Assembly (NCBI GenBank): GCA_963932145.1 | Contig: OZ010577.1 | Span: 21,252,289 to 21,316,288 of the forward strand | Source: Acanthosepion lycidas | Lineage: Eukaryota > Mollusca > Cephalopoda > Sepiida > Sepiidae | Length of the DNA stretch: 64,000 bases | Direction: 5' to 3' | Shown: piece after piece, positions 52,264 to 61,956 of the stretch | Numbering within the stretch: position 1 is the stretch's first letter | How the letters are laid out: each line of letters begins with the position of its first letter | Notes under the pieces: generated by a model | Database searches by the model: none | Seen by the model: only the letters and a program-made list of their open reading frames with translations | Told to the model about the DNA's origin: nothing | Program-made: the position numbers and the translations under genes

Positions 52264-53407
52264 TGTGGCGAATATGCATCAGTACAGACCCAAAAAAGGC
52301 CTCAGACTACATGTTGACATGTTTGTCAACACCAGTTACATCCAGGTTTTTCCTGTTAGCAGTGTGACAGTTCAGAATGTACAGCTAGATACAGACCTCT
52401 CTGCAATTAGTCACGGTCCAGGTTTTTGTAAGATGCCTCATGCCAAGAAAATTGGGGGAAATCAGCAGTCAGCAACATACGGTATCTAGTGAAGTCAGTC
52501 TTATGGGCATTTTGTTCCTCAAGTTGCTGTGGTTCTAAGAAAGTATTATTTTTTTTTGTTACCTCCCGTCTCTTTTGCCTCTCTCCCTAATATCCCTGTA
52601 TTAGAGTTGGGACGTACAGAACAGATTTTGGAGTGTACCCTCAGATTTCAGTTGCTCTGTGATTTTTCCCTTCCTTGTATAGTAAATTGACTGAAAAATT
52701 GCTTAAAAGTGATAAAAATCAATTTTCAATCAGTAGCCACACAAAAAACTGAATTTACCCATACAATCACCAAAAATTAATCATTAAATGAGCAAATCAC
52801 AAATTAAAATGTCAATGAAACTGATGCAAACCGAGAAAATAAGACCATGCGATGTATATCAGATGAGGTGATGTGTATCAGAGGTTAAAATGAGTATAAA
52901 AAGCACAAAAATAGCCAAAAAATTACCCCCAAATCAGCAGAATGGTGTCTCATGATGTGCTCTGTATGAGTGACGTGGAAATCCCTGATGAATTTATTTA
53001 TATAATTTTGTTGCATTAACTGACACAAAAGAATCAGCTTGAGTACTTTTGAAGTTCAATAAATCAACAAAGGCACAAAATTATACCTAAATGAGCTTAA
53101 TTTCACAATTTTTCAGGATTTGCTACACATATAACCACAAAATCATACAAGCAGAAATGAAGATACAAAAAATGTGGTTTCTTTTGTAAGGGTTCTTTCA
53201 TTAAAAACTTCAAGAAAATTTGGTCTAGTTTCAATAGAAATGAAAGAATCATTTTATCAGTAGAGTTGATTAATAGGTGTCACAGGACCATCTCAGACCA
53301 AAAATATAATAAGGAATGTGAATGCAAATTTATTAAGTGTAAACATGACCTCAGTTTACATGTCAATTAACTTTTGAAAGGAAGTTGTGGAGAACAAGTT
53401 TCAATGA

Positions 53408-54300
53408 TCATATGCTGGTGTCCCACTCTCCTATTCTGAATAGAAGGATTTGAACAGGGGCAACTTGCTGAATATCAGTGTTAGTTGGGTATCGCCAGTA
53501 ATCATTCTTATCACTCATTACTCTTTGCAAGTGCTCAACTTCAACCAGAAGTTTCTTAATGTAGCCAATGTACCAGGTGACAAGCATTTTGCTCCTGCCA
53601 GACCACCACACACATTTCATTTACATTAATCTCATATTGTTGTTGGTTCCCAGTCAAAATTTTGGTGTTGACGGGTATTTCCAATGCTTTCACAATATCA
53701 CTGTTTGGTGGTATGTCCACAGCACTTGAAGATGTGGAGGTTGCTACTTGACGCTCATCATGTAACAATACACATAAATTCTCATATTTTTCCTCATGAG
53801 TCACTCCAAGGAGTCAAAACAATTCAGGTGTGGCAATCATTTCAGACTTGTGTGTGTGCCAATAGCAAGCAAGTTCAGTTGTCACTATCTTTTCAAACTT
53901 ATCTGGGTGAGATTTCATCACCGCTTCAATTTGAGCAACATTTGAGCATGTCCCACCCCATGATTTGCAAGCTTCAAGTAACTTGTATGATATAATACTG
54001 CTCTTTCTTTTTTTTTTCGCTATCTTTTGTTTCACTCTCTCTCACCAAAGAATCTTCTGATTGTGTGTCCATTCTTTTTCTCTCTCTTCTAAAACTGTAT
54101 GGATTCTCTTTATGGAATCGATTGCAGTCTGATCTGCTTGATGGAGGGTCATGTCAGTCCATATTCCTTTTGCCTTGAAAAACTTGTTTCTGAATTTCGC
54201 AACAACTGCTAAGTGGCTGAATTTACCTAAATCTCATTCCAAAGTTATTTGTCGACATGCCACGCAACTGATTGCTGGTGAGGTAAAAAAAGTTTAGTTG
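53408..54300 (-). pseudogene. Decayed gene of the 2.7-kb TIR transposon, family not recognised
   Basis: Minus-strand frames follow each other with stops and small shifts. From 54300: SCVACRQ, FSHLAVVAKFRNKFFKAKGI, WTDMTLHQADQTAIDSI, LLEACKSWGGTCSNVAQIEA, VMKSHPDKFEKIVTTELACY and WHTHKSEMIATPEL. A serine-rich linker follows. The C-terminal domain has INVNEMCVVVWQEQN (about 53610-53650), TWYIGYIKKLLVEVEHLQRV (about 53525-53580), then DYWRYPTNTDIQQVAPVQIL. That spacing of WYIGYI, HL.RV and WRYP suggests a small beta-barrel (Tudor or chromo-like) domain, which is an inference. No catalytic triad is visible. It may be a transposase C-terminus or an accessory protein. Confidence 0.6.
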
Positions 54301-55265
54301 CAAACCCATACTCATGACCACAGTGCATTTGAATTCCAGCTGCCACATCACTACATGAGACATATTATTTCTTTCCAGAAACCACAGAAACATCTTGTCA
54401 CAAACATTATAATTCTAATGTTAACTCAATATGTATGTTGCATAAGATTACCTATCTTTATGATGCAGCTCAAATTAAGCACAATTAAATTGAGATTTTC
54501 CTAAATTTGATCCATTTTCAGAAAGAAAACAGGACACAATAAAATTCTTGAAAACTTTAAAATTGTAAATAAATTATTGATTCATAACTTTGTTCTTCCC
54601 TGAATAAAATCAAAATGAGCACAATCCCACTGATAGATCTTGCAGAGTTTTCATGAAAACATATGTGTCCCACATATATGACACTGGGCAATATGGGTTA
54701 CTAACAAATATCTCACTGATCAAATTTATCGTTGGATCACAATGCTGCACTCGAATAATAACAACATCAACACTGCTTCACATAAATGTACACTCAAAGT
54801 TTGAAGAACACACTCATCATCAGCATAATTTTCTTTATTCAGTTGGATTGCTATGGGCATTGCTCATATTGAGTATGATCCCGGATCCTGGATCAAAGGA
54901 ATATAGAGTTGCATCATAAGTAGTAGTTATTAAAGCAGTTTGTGAATGAGGATCAGCATTTTCTAGTTGATGAGCTAGTTTGGTGATTATTACAAGTGAT
55001 AGAATTAAGAAGCAAACAGTAAATTATTGTTAGCTAATAGCAGGGATCAAGGATATGTGCCATGATACACTTATGTTGAAAAATTGGCTAAAAATGCACA
55101 GAAATGGGTCAAAAATGGGCAAAATCTGGATTTTCAGCTGGCTACTGATATGAAATAACTTTTTGCCATATTTTTTGCTTCTTTTGGTTTATTTGGGGTA
55201 CAAGCAAGTGAATAGACATACCCAAGATAAATCCAAGGGTAGGTCCCCGTATGTCCCACCTGTAC
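54301..55265. other. Interior of the TIR transposon upstream of its gene
   Basis: No firm coding frame was seen. The minus strand at 54640-54860 has scraps such as NYADDECVLQTLSVHL and SVRYLLVTHIAQCH, possibly an upstream part of the same gene. An open frame at 54653-54919 on the plus strand is probably a shadow. Confidence 0.4.
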
Positions 55266-55316
55266 CTGTGGTTGTTGGGAGAGCAATTGGTTAGGTGTTT
55301 CTCCCCAGTCTCAACA

Positions 55317-55665
55317 ATAACTTATGGTGATTTTTAATTTTTTTAGTTCGTTTTTTTTTTAAATAAAGTGTTAAGAGATCATTTGATAAAAATTGCCTGA
55401 ACATACCATAAGGTTGAAACCAAGGTATTGAATTCAATTTATTTCCTGATTTTTAAAGGATATATAATAAAAAGGCTTAAACACTAATATCCCATGGTTA
55501 TAATTTATTACATTGGAATCGTAATTATGATCCAATTCATCAGACCTACAAATTATGATGTTCTCTATGATTTTCATTTATAATGCAACTTCCAATATCT
55601 TTATATAAAAAAAAAGTATGAATCTATTTCTTCATTTAAAATGTAATCCTCTATATTTGTTTTGT
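55317..55665. other. AT-rich spacer
   Basis: Nothing was recognised. Confidence 0.55.
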
Positions 55666-56375
55666 TTTTTTAATCATTTCATTCTAAGTAAGGCAATAAA
55701 GCCACTAAGAAGTAATAGGTTACTGAGTGTGAAAGAATATGAGAAAAAACACTATTCAGGAGAGAAGACAATAAAAGAACATGAATTAAGAAAACATAAG
55801 ATAACAACTGACATTGCATTTTAAGATTTGAAGATCAAAATTTACTGGAAAGCAAGAAGCTAAATAAGGAGAGATTGTAAGATAAGAAACTGTTAACAAA
55901 ACTTAGTTAAATTTAGCTATTACAGCTGTAAAATGCTGAAATGTAGCTGCCAATCTAGTACTGGACTTAAATTTGTAAAGTTAAGGTGCCAAAGAAGAAA
56001 GTTCATCAGAATAATTACCATTGAAATATTCATAGAAACAGCAGAGGAAATTTACTTTAAGGTGGTGGGAAAGTGACTGAAGCTAACATTTAAGGTCAGG
56101 ACCAATAACATAGCAGATTTTGGGGGGGATTTTGTCAAGAATTTCTAAATGCATAAGAGAAACAGCAGACCAGATGTGACAACAATATTCAATGCATGGG
56201 TGAACAGAAGACTTATAAATGTGTTAAATAGATTCTGATGAGAAAAAATTGTCTCTCTCAATAGAGCAAACCAACTTTCCTAGCAGCACTCCTATCAACT
56301 GATTCAATATAATCTCTCCACTTCATATCAGTGAAAAATGTTAGTCTGAGAAAATTTACAAGCCATTTCTTGCCC
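55666..56375 (-). pseudogene. CR1-like LINE, C-terminal RT and 3' tail, longest copy
   Basis: Minus-strand frames read DMKWRDYIESVDRSAARKVG, LFSSESI.HIYKSSVHPCIEYCCHIWS (in two steps), LEILDKIPPKICYVIGPDL, FYEYFNGNYSDELSSLAP and LSPVLDWQL. This is the same order as 2060-2728. The 3' tail reaches the terminus ATCATTTCATTCTAAGTAAGGC at about 55670-55692. One run of G near 56120 has shifted the frame. Confidence 0.87.
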
Positions 56376-56744
56376 TAGTTTTAATTTAGATTGTAGGTCA
56401 CTTGTATCACAAATAAATGTAAATTAATGATTAATAATGTTAATCCTCAATGAATCAATTACATCTGTAATAAGGTAATCCTGCTGTTAGTCTGAATATT
56501 GACAACTGAACAAATTAAACATTTTCAATATGGCTGCCAGTACTTTATAGAAGCCACCACCTGGTGATACTAAACAGCCAAAAAGCAAGGACAATAACTA
56601 CATTAAGAAATAATATTGTATTTTTCAAGTATAATATATAATGGAAAGTGAAAAGCAGTTTTTTTATAACATATCTTAACATGATTTTAGAAACTTTCTC
56701 ACTGAATATCTGGGATGAAGAATTATCAATTACATTCAGACTAA
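56376..56744. other. Unannotated spacer
   Basis: Nothing was recognised. Confidence 0.5.
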
Positions 56745-56815
56745 TGTTTGTTTGTTTGTTTGGGTTTTATGGCATATCAACCCCTGTGGGTTATTTAATG
56801 CCAAATCCAGTTTAT
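56745..56815 (+). repeat. Dispersed repeat E, copy 1
   Basis: A TTTG run is followed by GGTTTTATGGCATATCAACC, CCTGTGGGTTATTTAATGCC and AAAT. Copies 2 and 3 lie at 57180-57240 and 57297-57362. The TGGCAT...ATGCCA ends of each copy pair with each other. Confidence 0.7.
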
Positions 56816-56842
56816 ATATATATGCCAAATATATGAATTTTA

Positions 56843-56922
56843 TTAGGTTGGTGCAAAAATAATTTCGTTTTTTGACGTACTTTTTAACGTCAAAAAACAA
56901 TATTATTTTTGCACCAACCTAA
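56843..56922 (+). mobile_element. Mariner-derived MITE, 80 bp, copy 3
   Basis: The ends and length are the same as in copies 1 and 2, with TA on both sides. The centre differs (TTTTTTGACGTACTTTTTAACGTCAAAAAA), so it is a different subfamily with the same terminal 20 bp. Confidence 0.93.
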
Positions 56923-57179
56923 TAAATGCCTATTTGTTATGGAACATTTTTAGCAAGCTAGAGCTTATTTGCTTCTACACTGCAAAATAATCCTTGGTAT
57001 TTTTGTTTAAGTCAAGAATTTCCATTTGATAAGGACAATTTATTTGCAAAATGGTAAAAGGTAGGATATGTTGTTTACACACCAGTTTACATCTTTGATA
57101 AGAGACCAATTTCTTTTTAGAAAATCCAATATAATTTTTGGTTCAGTTTTTGCAAATAATTTCTTCATGTTCTTGATTG

Positions 57180-57240
57180 ATTGTTTTGTTTAACGGCATC
57201 TCAACCTTAGTGGTCACTTTATGCCAAAAATGATTTTGAG
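57180..57240 (+). repeat. Dispersed repeat E, copy 2, worn
   Basis: TGTTTTGTTTAACGGCATCTCAACCTTAGTGGTCACTTTATGCCAAAAAT follows the copy 1 order with several changes. Confidence 0.55.
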
Positions 57241-57296
57241 TGACTTTAAAAGTCGAATATGTATAGCTGGCAACATTATGGTTTCAAAAACGTACA

Positions 57297-57361
57297 TGGT
57301 TGGTTGGTTGGTTGGGTTTTATGGCCTATCAACCACTGTGGGTCATTTAATGCCAAATTAA

Positions 57362-57402
<41 letters not shown>
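57297..57402 (+). repeat. Dispersed repeat E, copy 3, with (GGTT)n and (TA)n
   Basis: Four GGTT units precede GGGTTTTATGGCCTATCAACC, ACTGTGGGTCATTTAATGCC and AAAT. A (TA)n run follows at 57366-57402. Confidence 0.75.
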
Positions 57403-57412
<10 letters not shown>

Positions 57413-57445
57413 GTATACATATATTAAATATACAGTACTATTAAA

Positions 57446-57631
57446 TATATAGCTGGCAACATTATTCTTTCCAAAAAACGTATAGCTGGCAACATTATTG
57501 TTTCAAAAACATATAGCTAGCAACATTATTGTTTCAAAAACATATAGCTGGCAACATTGTTTCAAAAAAATGCATAGCTGGCAACATTATTGTTTCAAAA
57601 ACGTATAGCTGGCAACATTATTTTTCCGAAA
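57446..57631 (+). repeat. Minisatellite, unit about 32 bp, five to six copies
   Basis: The unit is TATAGCTGGCAACATTATTG followed by TTTCAAAAACA or close to it, repeated head to tail. One separate unit sits upstream at 57261-57292, cut off from the array by repeat E copy 3 and its (TA)n, which therefore probably inserted into the array. Confidence 0.88.
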
Positions 57632-57654
57632 GCATTATCTGAGGCCTTGCTGTT

Positions 57655-57745
57655 GGATGTAGCTTATCGCCATACCCAGGACGCGGATGTAGTTTACCGT
57701 CATACCCAGGACGCGGATGTAGTTTACCATCATACCCAGGACGTA
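57655..57745 (+). repeat. Minisatellite, unit 30 bp, three copies
   Basis: Units of GATGTAG.TTA.C..CATACC plus CAGGACGCG follow one another exactly at 30-bp spacing. In one frame they encode a 10-residue repeat (DVxYRHTQDA) within a 64-codon open frame (57590-57784), which I do not regard as a gene. Confidence 0.88.
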
Positions 57746-57894
57746 CTAATGTTTGTCTCACAGAACAATAGCATGGTAGATTAAAGCATTGGTTTGTGAA
57801 TTTGGTGGTATAATAATTGTGAAATCAGTCTTTGGGACAAGTAATACAGAAACTTAGTGGAAACAGTCAGAGTAGTACTAAATAACTAGACAAG

Positions 57895-58065
57895 ATATCC
57901 CTAGACATAGCACAAGAAATGCCTACCCTTGTAGATTACATAAAGTGTTTAATTTAAAATTACAGAATGACAAACATCAGAATAAATCCCAAAGGCACAA
58001 CAACCAAAATGTGATAACAACAACAAAGATGAGGACAACAGTCTGAATTTAAATCATTTTATAAA
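57895..58065 (+). repeat. Dispersed repeat D, copy 4, worn
   Basis: Blocks: AGCACAAGAAATGCCTACCC, AAAGTGTTTAATTTAAAATTAC, AACCAAAATGTGATAA and GAGGACAACAGTCTGAAT. The CCTGAAGA phrase has decayed. Confidence 0.55.
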
Positions 58066-59574
58066 GCCTTATATTTTGATATCATAATGTAGCAGAAACA
58101 AAATGCAGACAGAGCAGCCAATTGCTATTGATAATAGTACTCACACCCATCAGTCAGAGTCAATGTTTAGTGTGCTTTCTCTGCAGAAAGACAACACAAG
58201 GCTGTCCTGTGAAAACAAGAGCTGGTGCAAACCCCAGAATGTCTGGTTATGAAGATAGGAATTGTTTACCAGCTTCCCCATGAGATGGTGAGGATGGTGA
58301 GATAAGCAGTGTTAGCTATGCAAATTATACCTTTGCTAGCCAACTGCTAAAGTTTTAGGCTCCATAAAAGCAGACACATTTTCTGAGAAGGGGATGAGCT
58401 TAACCGTATGCCATATTGACTGCACAATAGGATTGCCATGTGTTACCAAGGATTTTTGTTCATGTTACCCAGTGTCATGTGAAATTCATTCATCCTTGTT
58501 TATATTTCTGGTTTCTCAGCTGCATTTGTCCTATATGTGCGGTGTTCCCATGTGGAAGTCTTGTCCATGCCATGTTCATCATGGTCCAGTGCTTGATTCC
58601 AGTGCTGCTGAGTATTCCATTCCTCTTCAACTAATGAGAAGAAAATTGCTTCACTTAAGCTATTTAACACATTACTGTCCCATTTTGGAATTAGTGGGCA
58701 TTAATGGCTTCAAGATAGAAAATAAAAATACCTGATTTTTTTTTTGTCTTTAAAAACTTATACCTGATTTTAATTTTATTATACAGGTTTGACAGTGGGT
58801 ATTAATAGCAAAAGAATATCACACACGTTAAAAATTTGACTGATGAAATGTTTCTCACATTGTACATGAACAAACTGAACATGTTTTCTTCTTAAAAAAT
58901 TAATCTTTGTACAAGTGATTACAATTCAATGGTTAAATGTGTGACCCAATGTTATGAGCCCTTTGGTGCAAGATTAAGTGAAACTCATTCTTTTACAAAT
59001 TTACCTTTATGACTTATTATTTTTATTATTAGTAGTATTATTACAACAACAACTGCTGCTACTGCAACTACTACTATTACTATGATCATCATGATCTTTT
59101 GCAATATATCTCATACTTCATTTCTACTTAAAATAAAATGGGAGAAAATATGCTGTTTTCCAAAGTTCAGCCTCAATATCAAGTGATATTTTATTACTAT
59201 TTGACTTTTTTTATAGCTTTCTTTACTCCCTCATCATTAGGTTTGTTATTGTTTATGCTTAGAGACAGATTATTTTTGCAGAAATTTTCCGCTTAGTGTG
59301 GTCCAAGTTGAAGTAAGACTTGTAGTGTTCTTACAGACAAGGACATCTCTTCTGTTCTGATTTCAATTGTAGGGTAACCTCATTTATACTTAAAATAAAT
59401 GTCCATTTTATCTGACAGTTAAAAGATAATGAATGTTGTGGCTTTGCAAGTAATCAGATTGGTTCTTTAACATATCATTGTATTCCTTCAGCATGGTTGG
59501 TTTAAATTTAATCTAGACTGCTTTTTTTATTTTAATAACCTATTCTTATTTAAGTTCGTAAATGTTTGTGAGGA
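58066..59574. other. Spacer with a less AT-rich block and a trinucleotide microsatellite
   Basis: 58080-58690 is visibly richer in G and C than its surroundings and has a 113-codon plus frame (58394-58735) with many cysteines and no recognisable domain, start context or splice-site logic. A (TTA)n/(CTA)n-like microsatellite lies at 59015-59095. Confidence 0.45.
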
Positions 59575-59800
59575 GGCACGGTGGAGTAATGGATAGTGGC
59601 TTGGATTGAGAAATCAGAGAGTTAAGTTCAAATTCCAGTTAAATCTATTATGTTCACTTACATGCTAATATCCTTAGGAAAGGTATGAATCCTTTTCTTC
59701 TCTACCCCAGCTATAGATAAATAGCAGGACAGACAAGGTTCTCTAGCCTTGGCTGGCTTGCAACTGGTCTACTGCAGAAAGAAATGGCAACCTACTGTAG
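59575..59800 (+). mobile_element. SINE A, copy 8
   Basis: It is well preserved: AGGCACGGTGGAGTAATGG, AAGTTCAAATTCCAGTTAAATC, TGTTCACTTACATGCTAATA, AGGTATGAATCC, CAGCTATAGATAAATAGCAGGACAGAC and AGCCTTGGCTGGC. A tail past the common body (GAAATGGCAACCTACTGTAG ... CATCAGGCATACATCGAAAG) may extend the element to about 59870. Confidence 0.87.
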
Positions 59801-60087
59801 AAAAAAAATCTGCTTCATCAGGCATACATCGAAAGATACATGATCATCTAAGTGTGTATCACACATGGCACATAACTGACTGGAATGTTTGTGAAAATTT
59901 CCCTTAATTGTATATCTGTTCTAAAAGTTATCAAAATGTTTGTTGAATTTTGTGAAGACTTACATTATTGGTGCTGAAACTATAACATAACATAACATAT
60001 ATATTACTTCAAACATTAGTATAGTGTATACTGTAATTATTATTCACATTAAAAGTGAAAATAGAGCCTTGCTAGACTGTGATGCTC

Positions 60088-60230
60088 TCTGTAGCTGAGC
60101 AGTAAAGCATGCTGGATCAAATGATGGTTTCTCCTAAAAAGTAAGATGCATGTTCAATCCCTGCCAGTGAGCACATTTTCTTCATTAAGATTTCTTGAAT
60201 GTGCAGGCCAGGCCAATATACATAATACAC
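60088..60230 (+). mobile_element. SINE C (tRNA-derived), copy 1
   Basis: The tRNA-like head CTCTGTAGCTGAGCAGTAAAGC has a good box A, followed by GATGGTTTCTCCT, CATGTTCAATCCCTGCC (box B) and the body ATTTTCTTCATTAAGATTTCTTGAATGTGCAGGCC. A second copy lies 360 bp downstream. Confidence 0.75.
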
Positions 60231-60342
60231 TCTGTTTAAAATAAAAATAGGGAGTCTATTTAAAATACAACTACACACTATAATAATATTTGAAGTAATA
60301 AAAATGTTGGATTAAAAATAAAATCCATTAATTATTTAGAAG

Positions 60343-60344
<2 letters not shown>

Positions 60345-60417
<73 letters not shown>
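60345..60417. repeat. Poly-A and (TA)n tract
   Basis: A run of A followed by about 59 bp of pure TA. Confidence 0.97.
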
Positions 60418-60420
<3 letters not shown>

Positions 60421-60445
60421 TTATTTATAAGGCACTATTCAACTT

Positions 60446-60590
60446 TGACTGATAGACCTAGTTGGTTTACAGCACATTGAATCTGATGACGGTTTCTCCT
60501 GCAAAGAGGGTCACAGGTTCAAATCCTGCTAGAAAATGCATATTTTTCTTTAAGATTTCTCAAATATGCAGGCTAATATATGAATATAAA
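60446..60590 (+). mobile_element. SINE C, copy 2
   Basis: The order is the same as in copy 1: GACCTAGTTGGTTTACAGC, GACGGTTTCTCCTGC, CACAGGTTCAAATCCTGC (box B) and TTTTTCTTTAAGATTTCTCAAATATGCAGGC. Both copies are in the plus orientation. Confidence 0.75.
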
Positions 60591-60648
60591 TAAATATACT
60601 GTTTAATAAATAAATGGAGTATCTATACAAATATAGGTTTCCACTAAG

Positions 60649-60649
<1 letters not shown>

Positions 60650-60687
<38 letters not shown>
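60650..60687. repeat. (TA)n tract
   Basis: This pure TA run joins the 5' edge of SINE B copy 3. Confidence 0.95.
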
Positions 60688-60692
<5 letters not shown>

Positions 60693-61165
60693 AAATGTTA
60701 GAATGCTCGCTTTCTGACCCTGAGACCCGGTTTTGAATCTCAACACAATTGATTTATCAGGAAGGAGACTTCCTGACATTGTTGTCTGGAGGGGGATGAT
60801 TCCAGTGTGCGGCACCTTTGGAAAGTGCCTGAAAACTACCACAGGTTGATCCAAGATTTGTGAGTGAAATTGGGTAGACAGAACACTTTGGGGGCCATTG
60901 ATAGCTGTGCTAGCACGAATTCATAAGTCATCTAGACTAAGGGTTTGAGTGTGATGGCATTGTTCAGATTGTTGATCATGCTAGATAACACACTCTCTCC
61001 CAGAAACTGTAACTAAGGTCTGCTCAGCATAGTTGCAGTATAAACTACAGGTGGACTTTGAACAAACACAAGTGTCCCTGAGCAAGCATCTGCAATAGGG
61101 ATTGGTTAGCCACCCTAGTAGATGGGTATCCTTGAATACAAGTGGCCAGCTATTATTATTATTAA
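60688..61165 (+). mobile_element. SINE B, copy 3, most complete
   Basis: The head is ATGTTAGAATGCTCGCTTTCTGACC and GAGACCCGGTTTTGAATCTC (box B region). The body includes GGAGACTTCCTGACATTG, GTGCGGCACCTTTGGAAAGTG, GGTCTGCTCAGCATAGTTGCAGTA, AACACAAGTGTCCCTGAGCAAGCA and GGTATCCTTGAATACAAGTGGCCAGC, followed by (TTA)n. It fixes the orientation of copies 1 and 2. Confidence 0.8.
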
Positions 61166-61589
61166 ATGTATGTATGTGTGTTGTTACAGCTTAGCTTCAC
61201 AAATGTCAAAAAAACAAGACTTTATTTCCAAAATAATAAAATATAATTACTGTTTGAGTCAATGTAATGTTTTATGTATTTGTTTTATGAATTCTAGCTA
61301 TGATATTACAGCTTACAAAAACTGACAGTATATAACTTATTAACTGCTAACAAACTTTGCATACAGAGGTTGCAGAGAAATTTTTGGCTTGACCAAGGAG
61401 AGACAGCAATAAGTGACATGAGCAATGAACTTTTCGACACTCTCTCATATAACTGAACAATAATGAAACATTTATATAATAATGTTCCACATGCAGTCAT
61501 GGACATTATTCACATATTTTTTCATCTTTTCAATACATATATACCTTTGCCATTGTCAATTGTATTACTGAAATTTGATGTCATATTTC

Positions 61590-61850
61590 ATACTCTACCT
61601 TCCCAGAGTTGAATCACACTCATTCCTTCCATATTCCAGAAGTTCTTCTCAGACAGATTTTTCCCAAGAACTGCTGCTTTGTGGAACAGAAACCCTTGTG
61701 GATGCTTTCCCTATTGCTACATTCTTAACTTAAAGAGTTAATCATTATTTATTCTCATTATTTTCACTTCCTATTCTGCATTCATATTACACACCTGATT
61801 CAGTAACCCACTACTCTGAGTGGCTCTTGAGCCTTATATTGGATGAACAT
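61590..61850 (+). pseudogene. CR1/jockey-like LINE subfamily 2, C-terminus and 3' end
   Basis: Shifting frames give FSDRFFPRTAA-like (CTCAGACAGATTTTTCCCAAG), LLCGTE or CFVEQ for the usual LWN, CGCFPYCYILNLK-like and RVNHYLFSLF. The 3' end TGAGTGGCTCTTGAGCCTTATATTGGATGAAC matches 27400-27435. The order equals the last third of 12858-13391. Confidence 0.7.
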
Positions 61851-61956
61851 TAGTAAAAATAGAAAGGTACCACAAAAACCTTTCTCTTCAAATAAGAGAA
61901 AAAAATCATTTCAGTAGGTAATATCATTTTTTTTAGTTTAAATATATATAGATTTT

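Larger units (their letters stand above)
52601..55265. mobile_element. 2,665-bp TIR DNA transposon of unknown superfamily
   Basis: The left end TTAGAGTTGGGACGTACAG and the right end, read inwards as GTACAGGTGGGACATACGG, agree at 14 of 19 positions. The flanks CTGTA (52596-52600) and CTGTG (55266-55270) suggest a 5-bp target duplication with one change. A subterminal ATCAGTAGCC near 52725 is inverted near 55138. Inside, the minus strand holds a decayed gene (53408-54300). The clean break within an LTR whose other copy is uninterrupted makes the element's borders unusually certain. Confidence 0.82.
52264..55316 (+). mobile_element. Gypsy element 2, 3' LTR, split by a DNA transposon
   Basis: LTR sequence runs 52264-52600 and resumes at 55266-55316 (GTTGTTGGGAGAGCAATTGG to TCTCAACA). 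Joined, the two parts make about 388 bp, the same length as the 5' LTR, so nothing was lost on insertion. The intervening 2,665 bp are the next feature. Confidence 0.88.

Noticed and set aside
53684..53995. 103-codon plus-strand open frame
   Set aside because: It is antisense to the decayed gene of the TIR transposon, whose minus-strand frames are consistent with each other.
57446..57745. CRISPR-like array
   Set aside because: Repeats are head to tail without unique spacers, and the genome is eukaryotic; these are minisatellites.
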